Assembly (NCBI RefSeq): GCF_046156265.1
Contig: NZ_JAWDIR010000011.1
Location: 1 to 64,000, forward strand
Direction of reading: 5' to 3'
DNA: 64,000 nt
Origin: CAMDHY01 sp046156265
GTDB taxonomy: Bacteria > Pseudomonadota > Alphaproteobacteria > Rhizobiales > Segnochrobactraceae
The notes under the pieces are model-generated. The model had not been told where the DNA came from. It did not search any database and saw only the letters and a program-made list of their open reading frames with translations. The translations under genes and the position numbers were made by a program. Below are positions 46,570-58,044 of the stretch, piece by piece (the stretch's first letter is position 1; each line of letters opens with the position of its first letter).

Positions 46570-49392
46570 ATGAACCGAGCTTCCGAGGACACCGTGCGTC
46601 AGGATCCCGTGCGCAAGACCGCTGTCGATATCGCCGCCGTCGACATCGCTGCCGTCGAGACCGATCCCGACCAGCCGCTGAAGGACGACGTCCGGCTGCT
46701 CGGGCAGATCCTCGGCGACACCATCCGCGAGCAGGAGGGCGAGGCGACCTTCGAGCTGATCGAGGCGATCCGGCGGCTGTCGGTGTCCGACCAGCGCAAG
46801 GCCGACCTCGCCGCCCGCCGCGAACTCGACCGGCTGCTGACGCGGCTGTCGCCCTCCGAGACGGTCTCGGTGATCCGCTCGTTCAGCTATTTCTCCCACC
46901 TCGCCAACCTCGCCGAGGACTGCCATCACCTGCAGCGGCGCAATCGCGAGGAGGCGCTCGAGGAGGAGACGGAGGGAAGCCTCGCGAACTCCTTCGCCCG
47001 CCTCAAGGCGGCTGGCATCGGCTCCGACAAGGTGGCGCGGGCGCTGTCGCGCAGCTTCGTCTCGCCGGTGCTGACGGCGCACCCGACCGAGGTGCAGCGC
47101 AAGAGCACGCTCGATGCGGAACGCGCCATCGGCGAGCTTCTGGCGGTCCGGCGGTCGCTTCGCGGCGGGCGGGCTCGGGCCGGAAACGACGCGCTCCTGA
47201 AGGCGCGCATCGTCCAGCTCTGGCAGACGCGGCTCCTGCGCTACACGCGGCTCACCGTGCGCGACGAGATCGAGAACGCGCTCGGCTACTACCGCACCAC
47301 CTTCCTGAAGCAGATCCCGCGCGTCTACGAGGAATTGGAGAGCCATGTCGGCCGGCCGGTGGCGCCGTTCCTGCGGATGGGCAACTGGATCGGCGGCGAC
47401 CGCGACGGCAATCCCAACGTCACCGCCGAGACGCTGACGATGGCGCTCCGCCGCCATGCCGAGATCGTGCTGCGGCACTATCTCGTCGAGGTGCACGAAC
47501 TCGGCGCCGAGCTGTCGATGTCGCGCCGCCTCGTCGACTGCACGGCCGACCTCGTGGCGCTCGCCGACCGTGGCGGCGACGACAACGGCCACCGCGAGGA
47601 CGAGCCCTATCGCCGCGCGCTGACGGGCGTCTACGCCCGCCTCGCCGGCACGCTCCGGGCGCTGACCGGCACCGAGGCGCTGCGCCACGCGGTGGCGCCG
47701 GCCTTGCCCTATGGCGGGCCGGAGGAGTTCCTGGCGGACCTCGCGGTGATCAAGGAATCGCTCGAGCGCCATCATGGCGGGCCGATGGTGGGGGTGCGGC
47801 TCGCGCCGCTCATCCGCGCCGTCGAGGTGTTCGGCTTCCACCTCGCCACCACCGACATCCGCCAGAGCTCCGACAAGCACGAGGCGGTGATCGCCGAGCT
47901 GCTGTCGGTCGCGCGCCTCGAGCCGGACTATTCGGCGCTTGTCGAGGAGGACAAGCGGGGACTGCTGTTGCGGCTGCTGCAGGACCCGCGGCCGCTGCGC
48001 GTGCGCGGCGCCGAGTATTCGGAGCTCGCGGTCGGCGAACTCGCGATCTTCGAGGCGGCGCGGACGCTGCGGCGCGAGTTCGGCCGCGAGGCGATCCGCC
48101 ACTACATCATCAGCCACACCGAGAGCGTCAGCGACCTGCTCGAGGTGCTGCTGCTGCAGAAGGAGTGCGGGCTGATGGCGCGCACGCTCGCGCCGGCCGA
48201 CGCCTCGCTCGCCACGGTGGACCTGATCGTGGTGCCGCTGTTCGAGACGATCGAGGACCTGCGCGCCGCCGAGCCGATCATGCGCGCCTTCTACGACCTG
48301 CCGGGCATCGAGACGCTGGTGCGCAACTCCGGCGCCGAGCAGGACATCATGCTCGGCTACTCCGACAGCAACAAGGACGGCGGCTACTTCACCTCGAACT
48401 GGGAGCTCTACCGCGGCTCGACCGCGCTCGCCCGCCTGTTCGACGCCAAGCCCGGACTGACGCTGCGCCTGTTCCACGGCCGCGGCGGCGCCGTCGGGCG
48501 CGGCGGCGGGCCGAGCTACCAGGCGATCCTGGCGCAGCCGCCGGGCACCGTGAAGGGCCAGATCCGCCTGACCGAGCAGGGCGAGGTGATCAACGCCAAG
48601 TACGCCAACCCCGAGATCGGCCGGCGCCATCTCGAGACGCTGACGGCGGCGACGCTCGAGGCGACGCTGCTCGCCCCCGGCGAGGCGGCGCCGCCGGAGT
48701 TCCTGCAGGCGGCGGCGGCGCTGTCGGAGCTGTCGATGCGGGCCTATCGCGGCCTCGTCTACGAGACGGAGGGCTTCACCGACTATTTCTTCGCGGCGAC
48801 GCCGATCGCCGAGATCGCCGAGCTCAACATCGGCTCCCGCCCCGCCTCGCGGAAGGCGAACCGCCGCATCGAGGACCTGCGCGCCATTCCGTGGAGCTTC
48901 TCGTGGGGCCAGAGCCGGGTGGCGCTGCCCGGCTGGTACGGCTTCGGCTCGGCCGTCGAAGGCTTCCTCGCCGGCGACCCGGCGGAGCGGCTCCTGCTCC
49001 TGAAGCGGATGGGGGCCTCGTGGCCGTTCTTCCAGGCGTTGCTGTCCAACATGGACATGGTGCTGGCGAAGGCGGACCTCGGCGTCGCCCGCCGCTATGC
49101 CGACCTTGTCGCCGACAAGGCGCTGGCGGAGCGCATCTTCGCGGCGATCGAGGCGGAGTTCGACCGCACCGTGAAGGCGCTCGACGCCATCACCGGCACC
49201 AGCGAGCGCCTCGCCGACAACCCGACGCTCGCCCGCTCGATCGCCCACCGCTCCGCCTACATCGCGCCGCTCAACCATCTGCAGGTGGAACTGCTGCGGC
49301 GCTGGCGGGCGGGCCAGGTCGACGAGAAGGCGCAGCGCGGCATCCTGATCTCGATCAATGGCATCGCCGCCGGGCTGCGCAACACCGGCTGA
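46570..49392 (+). CDS. ppc: Phosphoenolpyruvate carboxylase
   Basis: The product has 940 residues. Catalytic stretches are L-T-A-H-P-T-E (phosphoryl-transfer histidine), G-N-W-I-G-G-D-R-D-G-N-P, G-Y-S-D-S-N-K-D-G-G and H-G-R-G-G-A-V-G-R-G-G-G-P. The C-terminus ends R-N-T-G, as required for allosteric control. It makes oxaloacetate from PEP and bicarbonate. The N-terminus carries a short in-frame repeat (V-D-I-A-A twice). The start at 46570 is chosen from family length; an upstream ATG at 46477 is weaker. Confidence 0.95.
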   Translation: MNRASEDTVRQDPVRKTAVDIAAVDIAAVETDPDQPLKDDVRLLGQILGDTIREQEGEATFELIEAIRRLSVSDQRKADLAARRELDRLLTRLSPSETVSVIRSFSYFSHLANLAEDCHHLQRRNREEALEEETEGSLANSFARLKAAGIGSDKVARALSRSFVSPVLTAHPTEVQRKSTLDAERAIGELLAVRRSLRGGRARAGNDALLKARIVQLWQTRLLRYTRLTVRDEIENALGYYRTTFLKQIPRVYEELESHVGRPVAPFLRMGNWIGGDRDGNPNVTAETLTMALRRHAEIVLRHYLVEVHELGAELSMSRRLVDCTADLVALADRGGDDNGHREDEPYRRALTGVYARLAGTLRALTGTEALRHAVAPALPYGGPEEFLADLAVIKESLERHHGGPMVGVRLAPLIRAVEVFGFHLATTDIRQSSDKHEAVIAELLSVARLEPDYSALVEEDKRGLLLRLLQDPRPLRVRGAEYSELAVGELAIFEAARTLRREFGREAIRHYIISHTESVSDLLEVLLLQKECGLMARTLAPADASLATVDLIVVPLFETIEDLRAAEPIMRAFYDLPGIETLVRNSGAEQDIMLGYSDSNKDGGYFTSNWELYRGSTALARLFDAKPGLTLRLFHGRGGAVGRGGGPSYQAILAQPPGTVKGQIRLTEQGEVINAKYANPEIGRRHLETLTAATLEATLLAPGEAAPPEFLQAAAALSELSMRAYRGLVYETEGFTDYFFAATPIAEIAELNIGSRPASRKANRRIEDLRAIPWSFSWGQSRVALPGWYGFGSAVEGFLAGDPAERLLLLKRMGASWPFFQALLSNMDMVLAKADLGVARRYADLVADKALAERIFAAIEAEFDRTVKALDAITGTSERLADNPTLARSIAHRSAYIAPLNHLQVELLRRWRAGQVDEKAQRGILISINGIAAGLRNTG

Positions 49393-49824
49393 CGGGTCGC
49401 TCCGACCCGTCTCGCGCGGCGACATTCTGGAACAGCTTGCAGTTTTGCGGCGAGACGCTATCTAAGCGACCCGGCCGACCGTGGCCCGAGACAGGTTTCG
49501 GCCTGGTTCGCAAGAGGCCGCGAAGGCCCGGGCTTCAATCGCCGGCGGCGTGCGGGGGCGGAGCGGGAGATCGAGGCGCGACGGGGCGGTAACGCCTCGG
49601 CGCATTTATTGTTTGGCGATCCTGCGTCGCCGCGACCCGTTTTTCCGGCCAGCCCCCCACTGGGACGGCCGGCCCCGCATGGCGGGGAAGGGCGTGGCAC
49701 CCTACCTGTAGGTCGGGAGAATGGCGCGAGGCTGGTGCGGCCGGGTCAAAGCGGCCGCCGACGGGACCGGTCGCCCCGGACCGCCGTGACGCATTGAAAC
49801 GACAAAGACGACCTGGAGCAGAAC
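49393..49824. other. rpoD upstream region
   Basis: This 432-bp spacer contains a good promoter candidate at 49437-49464 and then a long, locally AT-rich leader (around 49595-49640). The leader could fold, but no known RNA family is recognised. Confidence 0.45.
49437..49464 (+). promoter_or_regulatory. Sigma-70-type promoter candidate for rpoD
   Basis: TTGCAG and TATCTA are separated by 16 bp. It is one of the better -35/-10 matches seen in a gene-free stretch here. It would give a 5' leader of about 350 nt before the rpoD ATG. Confidence 0.5.
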
Positions 49825-51792
<1,968 letters not shown>

Positions 51793-51798
51793 GCGCCT

Positions 51799-51815
51799 GC
51801 CCGCCTCGAGCGGGC
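51799..51815 (+). terminator. Short hairpin after rpoD
   Basis: The stem GCCCGC / GCGGGC has a 5-nt loop and starts 7 bp after the stop. There is no T-run, so it is more likely an RNA 3' stabiliser than a full terminator. Confidence 0.3.
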
Positions 51816-51841
51816 GGCGCCACAGCTTTAGCGGAGCGACG

Positions 51842-52150
51842 ATGTCCTTCCTGAAATCCCTGTTCGGGCTCGGGGCTAAGAGCGAGAGCGCCGGCGAGCC
51901 GGCGGCCGCCAAGGCCGTCAAGGAGATCGAGCACAAGGGCTTCACCGTGCGCGCCGCGCCCTTCCAGGAGGGCGGCCAGTACCAGACGGCCGGCGCCATC
52001 GTGAAGGTGGTCGACGGGGTGGAGCGCGAGCACCGCTTCATCCGCGCCGACCGCTTCGGCTCGATCGACGCCGCCGCCGACGTGGCGCTGGCGAAAGGCC
52101 GCCAGATCATCGACGAGCAGGGCGAGAAGATCTTCACCCGCGAAGGGTGA
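51842..52150 (+). CDS. HlyU-family protein
   Basis: The product has 102 residues. After M-S-F-L-K-S-L-F-G the core matches PF10115: Y-K-G-like E-H-K-G-F-T-V-R-A-A-P, G-G-Q-Y-Q-T-A-G, and R-A-D-R-F-G-S-I-D-A-A-A. Named for the Vibrio haemolysin activator, but the alphaproteobacterial role is unknown. It follows rpoD by 50 bp and may share its transcript. Confidence 0.85.
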   Translation: MSFLKSLFGLGAKSESAGEPAAAKAVKEIEHKGFTVRAAPFQEGGQYQTAGAIVKVVDGVEREHRFIRADRFGSIDAAADVALAKGRQIIDEQGEKIFTREG

Positions 52151-52356
52151 GGGTCGGAGACGCGGCGAAAGGCTCCGACAGACCGTCGCTGCGCCGCCGC
52201 GCGGCCTGCCGTCCCTGTGTCCCCTGCGCCGTGAACCAGGCTATGCCCTCGTCCGCGACGATCGCGCCCGCGACCGGCTGGAGCCGACGGCGGCGCCACC
52301 GCGACTTCGACTTCTACGACCTGCCGAAACTCCGACCCGCGCCGGCGCGGGGACTG

Positions 52357-53649
52357 TCATCCCTTCGGGCCGTCTCGGTCGAGCGCGAAATCGTCGAACC
52401 ACTCGCGACGCTCGCCGGCGATCTCGGCGGCCAGCATGCGGGAGGCCATGTAGCTGTAGGTGATGCCGTTGCCGCCGTAACCGTAGGCGGCGAGCAGGCG
52501 CGGCTGGCCGGGCACGGCGCCGATCAGCGGCAGGCCGTCGGTGGTCTCGCCGAACTCGGCCGACCAGGCGTGCGAGACGCGGCCGTGGCCGTGCGGCCAG
52601 AGCGTCCGCAGCTTCTTGACGATGCGCTCGATCTTCTCCGCCATCAGCCGTTCGCGCTCGGCGGCGTCTGCCGTCCTGGCGTCCTCGCCGCCGGCGATGA
52701 TGCGGCCGTCGCCGGTGGTGCGGACGTAGAGGTAGGGCTCGGAGGCCTCCCAGATCAGGCAGCGGCCGGGCCAGAGGTCCTCCTCGCGCTGCGGCGCGGT
52801 GGCGATGCACCAGCTCGACACGACCTTGTGCAGGTCGCTCGGCACGAACGAGGGCATCGCGTAGCCGGTCGCCAGCACGACGTGGCCAGCCTCGACGTGG
52901 CGACCGCTCGCGAGCGCCAGGTGGACGGCGCCCGCCGTGCTGTCATAGGCGACGACGTCATCCTCGACGAGCCGGGCGCCACGCTCCAGCGCGGTGCGCA
53001 GCACGCCCAGCGACAGCCGCACCGGGTCGGCCTCGGCGGAGCCGGGCGACACCAGCGCGGCGGGGCGGCGAATGCCGAAGCGCTCCTCGAGCGTCGCGGC
53101 ATCGAGCAGGGCGCCGGGCAGTCCGGCGCGTTCCCGCAGCGCGTGTTCCTCGGCGAGAGCATCGTACCCGACGTCGTCGCCGCCCACGTAGAGCGTGGCG
53201 CGCGGGACGAAGCCGCAGTCTATGCGCAGCGCCGCGGCCAGCCGGCCGAGGTCGCTGGCCGCCTCGTGGCTGCGCCGGTAGATGCGCGCTGCGCGCTCGT
53301 AGCCATAGAGGCCGGCGAGCTCGACGAGCGAGGTGTCGATCTCCCACTGCAGCATCGCGGTGCTCGCGGCGGTGCTGCCGCGGCCGGGCAGGGCGCGGTC
53401 GATCACCATGACCGAGGCGCCGGTGGCCGTCACCGCCTCGGCGACGAGCGAGCCGGTAATGCCGGCGCCGACGACCACGACGTCGACGCGACAATCCTCC
53501 GAAAGCGGTTCGTGCGGCAGCGGGAAGCGATCGATCGCCCACGGTGGCGTGCCCGAGCGCAGCAGGCGGACATCGTCGTGGGTTTCGAGAGAGTGAGCCA
53601 CGTCGGGAGCGCCGGCGGTTGCCGCGCCGGCGAGGAAGTCTTCGCGCAT
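52357..53649 (-). CDS. FAD-dependent amine/amino-acid oxidoreductase (DAO family)
   Basis: The product has 430 residues from M-R-E-D-F-L (53649). The Rossmann motif V-V-V-G-A-G-I-T-G lies near residue 58. R-G-S-T-A-A-S-T-A-M-L-Q-W-E replaces the usual G-A-S-G-R-N. G-Y-G-G-N-G-I-T-Y-S near the C-terminus closes the FAD site. No Rieske domain is attached, unlike many relatives. Substrate unknown. Confidence 0.8.
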   Translation of the reverse strand: MREDFLAGAATAGAPDVAHSLETHDDVRLLRSGTPPWAIDRFPLPHEPLSEDCRVDVVVVGAGITGSLVAEAVTATGASVMVIDRALPGRGSTAASTAMLQWEIDTSLVELAGLYGYERAARIYRRSHEAASDLGRLAAALRIDCGFVPRATLYVGGDDVGYDALAEEHALRERAGLPGALLDAATLEERFGIRRPAALVSPGSAEADPVRLSLGVLRTALERGARLVEDDVVAYDSTAGAVHLALASGRHVEAGHVVLATGYAMPSFVPSDLHKVVSSWCIATAPQREEDLWPGRCLIWEASEPYLYVRTTGDGRIIAGGEDARTADAAERERLMAEKIERIVKKLRTLWPHGHGRVSHAWSAEFGETTDGLPLIGAVPGQPRLLAAYGYGGNGITYSYMASRMLAAEIAGERREWFDDFALDRDGPKG

Positions 53650-53816
53650 CGGATATGTCCCCGTTGTCACCGCGTGCCCGGATCGGCCCTTGCCGGGAGC
53701 GCGACGCACCGGGCACCGAACGTCGCGCGGCCGCCCCGGGTTCCGCCCGCCGCCCCGGCGCGGCGGACCGGGCACTGCTTGCATCCGCGCCGCCCCTCTG
53801 GCATCGGCATGGCCGC

Positions 53817-54305
53817 ATGCCCGACGAACCCGCCCCCGCCCGCCCGATCACGATCTATGTCGACGCGGACGCCTGTCCGGTGAAGGCGGAGATCTACCGT
53901 GTCGCCGAGCGCCACCGGCTGCCGGTCTTTGTGGTGGCGAACCAGCCGATCGCGGTGCCGCGGGAGGACTGGATCACCCGCGTCCACGTCGGCGGCGGCC
54001 CGGACGTGGCCGACGACTGGATCGCCGAGCGGGCGGGGAAGGGTGACGTCGTCGTCACCGCCGACGTGCCGCTCGCCGACCGCTGCGTGAAGGCCGGCGC
54101 ATCGGTGATCTCGCCGACGGGCCGCGCCTTCACCGAGGCCTCGATCGGCATGGCGCTCGCCACGCGCAACCTGCTGGACGACCTGCGTTCCGCTGGCGAG
54201 GTGACGGGCGGGCCGAAGCCGTTCGCCCCGCGCGACCGCTCCGCCTTCCTCTCCGCCCTCGACCTCGCGATCGTGCGCCTGAAGCGCGCCGGCTTCGGTG
54301 CCTGA
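53817..54305 (+). CDS. YaiI/YqxD-family (DUF188) protein
   Basis: The product has 162 residues. The start motif Y-V-D-A-D-A-C-P-V-K is followed by D-D-W-I-A-E and a D-V-P-L-A-D-R stretch. These acidic residues are spaced as in PIN-like nuclease folds, but activity in this family is unproven. The 3' end overlaps the next gene by 8 bp, which suggests translational coupling. Divergent from the FAD oxidoreductase. Confidence 0.85.
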   Translation: MPDEPAPARPITIYVDADACPVKAEIYRVAERHRLPVFVVANQPIAVPREDWITRVHVGGGPDVADDWIAERAGKGDVVVTADVPLADRCVKAGASVISPTGRAFTEASIGMALATRNLLDDLRSAGEVTGGPKPFAPRDRSAFLSALDLAIVRLKRAGFGA

Positions 54306-55137
54306 GGCCTTGGCGGCGGCACGGCCCTCGCGGTGTCGCGTCGGCTTTACGGCGGCCGTGCTGTCCGCCGGGCTCGCGAGCGGGATCGCGGTCGCCGCCG
54401 AGACGGTGCGCATCGCGGCGCCCTCTGTCGGCGGCGTGGCGGAGATCGCGGTGACGCTCGAGGGCGCGGCCGGCGCGCCGGTCGTCGTGCTCGTCTCCGG
54501 GCTCGGCGAGGGTCGTGCCGACTGGGCGGCGGTGGTGCCACGGCTCGTCCCCTGCAGCCGCGTGCTGCGCTACGACCGGCCCGGCATCGGGGACAGCCGG
54601 CCCGTGCCGGTGGCGCCGGTGATGGCGGAGGCCGCGGCCGGCGACCTTGCCGCGCTGCTCTCGGCCCTGCGGCTGGCGCCGCCCTTCGTGCTGGTCGGCC
54701 ACTCGCTCGGGGCCCTGTATGTGCAGGCATTCGCGCGAGCCCACCCGACGGAGACGGCCGGCGCGGTGCTGGTTGACGGCGCGAGCCCGCTCGAGCCGCC
54801 GGGCGTCTTCGTCTCCACCATCCCGCCGGTGCCGGGCACCGCCGAAGCGGCGGAGGAGGCCGGCGTCGCGCCGAGCCAGGCGGCGATGCTCGCCGGACCG
54901 CCGTTCCCGGACGTGCCGCTCGTGGTGATCGCGGCGACCGACCATGCCGACACGCCGGAGCGGGAGAGGCTTTGGCAGGACGTGCAGCGGCGGACGGCGG
55001 CGCTGTCGCCACAGGAGCGGCTGGTGATCGCGGAGGGCAGCGGCCACGCCGTGCAGGATGACCAGCCGGAGACCGTCGTTGACGCCGTCCTCGCCGTGCT
55101 CGAGTCGGCCGGCGCCGACACCGCGGCGTGCCGCTGA
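54298..55137 (+). CDS. Exported alpha/beta hydrolase
   Basis: The product has 279 residues, starting at GTG inside the end of the DUF188 gene. A signal peptide ends near A-V-A-A-E (about residue 34). The hydrolase core has V-S-G-L-G-E-G-R (oxyanion), nucleophile G-H-S-L-G-A and a late G-S-G-H-A. Likely a periplasmic esterase. Substrate unknown. A second alpha/beta hydrolase lies near the left end at 373. Confidence 0.78.
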   Translation: MPEALAAARPSRCRVGFTAAVLSAGLASGIAVAAETVRIAAPSVGGVAEIAVTLEGAAGAPVVVLVSGLGEGRADWAAVVPRLVPCSRVLRYDRPGIGDSRPVPVAPVMAEAAAGDLAALLSALRLAPPFVLVGHSLGALYVQAFARAHPTETAGAVLVDGASPLEPPGVFVSTIPPVPGTAEAAEEAGVAPSQAAMLAGPPFPDVPLVVIAATDHADTPERERLWQDVQRRTAALSPQERLVIAEGSGHAVQDDQPETVVDAVLAVLESAGADTAACR

Positions 55138-55182
55138 GGCGGCTCCGACGGAAAAGGCCGGCGCCTACGGATCCGTGGCGGA

Positions 55183-56427
55183 TCAGCGGATCGTCTTGAT
55201 CAGGCCGGTGTCGGGGAAGCAGGTGGCGGTCTGGCCGTTCTTCGCCTGCCAGGCGCCGATCGCGGTGCGGGTCTTGAAGCCGACGAGGCCGTCGGCACCG
55301 CCGACGTCGTAGCCGAGCTTTTCGAGGCGCTGCTGCATCGCCCGCACGTCGCCGCGGCTGAAGCCGGCCTTGGTGCCCCAGGCGCCGCGGATGCGGCCGT
55401 CTGCGGCGAGCCGGTCGGCGAGGTGGCCGACGAACAGGGCGTAGAGGTCGGACTCGTTGTAGGTCTTCAGGACGTAGAAGTTCTGCGAGACGAGGAAGGC
55501 TGGGCCGAGCCGGCCGGCCGGCATCATCAGGAAGCGGGTGTCGCCGGCCTTGCCGGGGGGTGCTGCGCCATCCACCCGCGTGACGCCCGCCTTCGTCCAG
55601 GCCGACAGCGGATGGCCCTGCTCGGGGCCTTCCAGCGCGCAGGTGACGGCCGCAGGCACCACCGCCTCGACGCCCCACGCCTCGCCCGACCGCCAGCCGT
55701 GCGCCTTCAGGTAGTTGGCGATCGAGGCGAGCGTGTCGGGCACCGAGCGCCAGATGTCACGGCGGCCGTCGCCGTCGAAGTCGACGGCATAGGCGAGGTA
55801 CTTCGAGGGCAGGAACTGCGGCTGGCCGAGGGCGCCGGCGACCGAGCTCTTCATCTCGGCGAGCGGGATGTGGTCGCCCTCGAGGATTTCCAGCGCCGCG
55901 ACGAGTTCCGGCAGGAACATGTCGCGCCGCGTCGCCATGAAGCCCTTGGTGGCGAGCGTCTGGACGGCGTTCTTCGGGATCGCGGCGCGGCCATAGGCCG
56001 ATTCGCGGCCCCAGATGGCGACGACGATCTCCTTCGGCACGCCGTAGCGGCTCTCGATCGCCGCGAGCGTCTTGCCCCACTCCCGCACGAGCGCGCGGCC
56101 ACCCTTCACGAGCGGGGCGATCTTGTCCTCGGAGAGATAGCGACCGGGGCTCTGGAACTCCGCCTGCCACTGCACCTGCGGTGGCTTCGGCGTGGTGCCG
56201 GGCGGCACGAGGTCGGGCAGCGTCCAGTCGAGGGTGACGCCGGCGAAGGCCGCCCGGAAGGTCGCCTCGGAGACGCCTTTCTGGCGCGCCAGCGGCCAGA
56301 CCGTCGCCTGCTGCCAGTCGCGGAAGGCGGCCTCGGCGGCCGCCTTCGACTGGGCGAGGGCGGGCGTCGCGACGGCCGGGAGGGCGACGGCGAGAAGGAG
56401 CAAGGCGGTGCGAAGAGCGGCGAGCAT
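55183..56427 (-). CDS. Lytic murein transglycosylase, MltB type, with peptidoglycan-binding domain
   Basis: The product has 414 residues with a signal peptide ending at A-L-A-Q. The catalytic glutamate is Glu142 in I-W-G-R-E-S-A-Y-G, with the family stretch A-L-G-Q-P-Q-F-L-P-S. The C-terminal 60 residues are a peptidoglycan-binding domain (V-R-A-M-Q-Q-R-L-E-K-L-G-Y). It cuts glycan strands in the periplasm to allow wall growth or complex assembly. Convergent with the exported hydrolase. Confidence 0.92.
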   Translation of the reverse strand: MLAALRTALLLLAVALPAVATPALAQSKAAAEAAFRDWQQATVWPLARQKGVSEATFRAAFAGVTLDWTLPDLVPPGTTPKPPQVQWQAEFQSPGRYLSEDKIAPLVKGGRALVREWGKTLAAIESRYGVPKEIVVAIWGRESAYGRAAIPKNAVQTLATKGFMATRRDMFLPELVAALEILEGDHIPLAEMKSSVAGALGQPQFLPSKYLAYAVDFDGDGRRDIWRSVPDTLASIANYLKAHGWRSGEAWGVEAVVPAAVTCALEGPEQGHPLSAWTKAGVTRVDGAAPPGKAGDTRFLMMPAGRLGPAFLVSQNFYVLKTYNESDLYALFVGHLADRLAADGRIRGAWGTKAGFSRGDVRAMQQRLEKLGYDVGGADGLVGFKTRTAIGAWQAKNGQTATCFPDTGLIKTIR

Positions 56428-56530
56428 GGCGATCCGAGCGGTTGCGGGGCCGCCAGTGTCGCGGTTGGGGTGGGGGAGGGCAAGGGCGGGGTGAGGCAGG
56501 CAGTAGGGTGGGCGGGACGGCGGCCGCCTC

Positions 56531-56685
56531 GTCCCTCCCCTGCCAGGGGGAGGGACAGACCGCGCAGCGGTCAGGGTGGGGCCCGTGAATCAGGGTCTCG
56601 ACTTCGCCGGCGCCGCACTTCGGATTGACGGGCCCCACCCTGGCGACCTGCGGTCGCCTGTCCCTCCCCCTGGCAGGGGAGGGAC
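56531..56685. repeat. 155-bp palindromic element
   Basis: The terminal 26 bp (56531-56556 and 56660-56685) are exact inverted copies. A second matching block, AGGGTGGGGCCCGT, continues inward, giving arms of about 60 bp around a 35-bp centre. It fills most of the space between the transglycosylase start and the next small gene. It looks like an interspersed non-coding repeat. Confidence 0.8.
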
Positions 56686-56722
56686 GCGTCCTGCCGTGCG
56701 TCAGGGGCCAGGCCCACGCCCC

Positions 56723-56899
56723 TCAAAAACCTCTCCGCTCACCAAGGTCCGGGCGGTCCCGGCCGTCGGCGAGGCCGAGGTCGCGGCGGAGGTGGGGCGA
56801 CAGGCGGTCGGGATCGAGGCGGGTGGGGCGGCTCGCGGACTCGGGCTCCCGGCGATGCGGGGCGATCAGGGCGAGCACGGCGGCGAGGATCGGGGACAT
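56723..56899 (-). CDS. Small DUF1127-like protein
   Basis: The product has 58 residues. After a hydrophobic start (I-L-A-A-V-L-A-L-I-A) it ends R-L-S-P-H-L-R-R-D-L-G-L-A-D-G, which resembles the conserved helix of YjiS/DUF1127 small proteins. It is divergent from the GcvA-type LysR gene with only about 100 bp between, an arrangement often seen for DUF1127 genes and LysR regulators. Moderate certainty because of its size. Confidence 0.55.
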   Translation of the reverse strand: MSPILAAVLALIAPHRREPESASRPTRLDPDRLSPHLRRDLGLADGRDRPDLGERRGF

Positions 56900-56997
56900 C
56901 GGCTTGCCTCAGCGCTATCAATGTCTAGGCTGCGAGGATGCCGGCGTCTGCGGCGGCAAACCAACGAAAGCTCGATCAGGGCATACAAGGTCAGCTT

Positions 56998-58044
56998 ATG
57001 GCTAAAGGCCCTCTGCCGACGGCGCTGCCACCGCTGCCGCCACTCGCCGCCGTGCGCTGCTTCGAGGCGGCGGCGCGCCATCTGTCGTTCACGCGGGCGG
57101 CCGACGAGCTCGCGATGACGCAGGCCGCGGTGAGCTACCAGATCAAGGTGCTGGAGGAGCGGCTCGGCGTGCCGTTGTTCCTGCGCGGCCCGCGCGGGGT
57201 GAGCCTGTCGGAGGCGGGGCGGCGGCTCGAGCCGGCGGTGACGAGCGCCTTCGCCGACCTGCGCGAAGCGTTCGCGGCGATCGGCGGCGAGCGCGGCGGT
57301 ACCCTGACGCTCTCCGTCGTCAACAGCTTCGCCGCCCACTGGCTGCTGCCGAGGCTCGGGGGCTTCGGGCGCGCCCACCCGGAGATCGCGGTGCGGCTTG
57401 AGGTGTCGCCCGAGCTCGTCGACTTCGCCCGGCGCGACGTCGACGTGGCGATCCGCATGGGGCAGGGCGACTGGCCCGGGCTCGCGCGTCACCGCATCAT
57501 GGATGTCGCCTTCACGCCGATCCTGTCGGCGGAGCTCCTCGCGGCGAGCCGGCCGCTGCGCACGCCGGCGGACCTGCTGGACCTGCCGCTGATCGATCCC
57601 GTCGATCCCTGGTGGGGGCAGTGGTTCGCGGCGGCGGGGGTCGAGGCCCCGGCGCTGGCGGCGCGCCGGGGCCTCTGGGTCGAATCGCAGACGCTCGCCG
57701 CGCGGGCGGCGCTGTCGGACCAGGGGGTGGCGATCCTGTCGCCGGAGTTCTTCGCCGACGAGCTCGCCCGCGGCGCGCTGGTGCAGCCCTTCCCGCTCCT
57801 CCATGCGCCCGGCAGCGCCTACTACCTCGTCTATCCGCCGGCGCGCCGGCGGGCGCCGCGGGTGGCGGCGTTCCGCGAGTGGGTGCTGCGCGAGGCTGCC
57901 GAGACGCCAGCGGTTCAGGCGGTGGTCGGGGCGCCTCCCGACTGGTCGCCTGCGGCCGCGCTGTCCTCGGATGCAGCGGCTCCCGATCGGCCGTCCTCGG
58001 ATCCGTCTGCCGCGGATCCGCCGGCCTCGAAGCCGCCGGTCTGA
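56998..58044 (+). CDS. LysR-family regulator, GcvA type
   Basis: The product has 348 residues, longer than usual. Residues 10-75 are the helix-turn-helix (H-L-S-F-T-R-A-A-D-E-L-A-M-T-Q-A-A-V-S-Y-Q-I-K). The effector domain starts near 100 with the GcvA-like S-V-V-N-S-F-A-A-H-W-L-L-P-R-L. The last 45 residues are Ser/Asp/Pro/Ala-rich and lie antisense to the trmL 3' end. Likely controls the divergent small protein. Confidence 0.85.
   Translation: MAKGPLPTALPPLPPLAAVRCFEAAARHLSFTRAADELAMTQAAVSYQIKVLEERLGVPLFLRGPRGVSLSEAGRRLEPAVTSAFADLREAFAAIGGERGGTLTLSVVNSFAAHWLLPRLGGFGRAHPEIAVRLEVSPELVDFARRDVDVAIRMGQGDWPGLARHRIMDVAFTPILSAELLAASRPLRTPADLLDLPLIDPVDPWWGQWFAAAGVEAPALAARRGLWVESQTLAARAALSDQGVAILSPEFFADELARGALVQPFPLLHAPGSAYYLVYPPARRRAPRVAAFREWVLREAAETPAVQAVVGAPPDWSPAAALSSDAAAPDRPSSDPSAADPPASKPPV

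Noticed and set aside
46132..49425. Long minus-strand frame opposite ppc
   Set aside because: It is an antisense shadow; ppc carries every catalytic motif on the plus strand.
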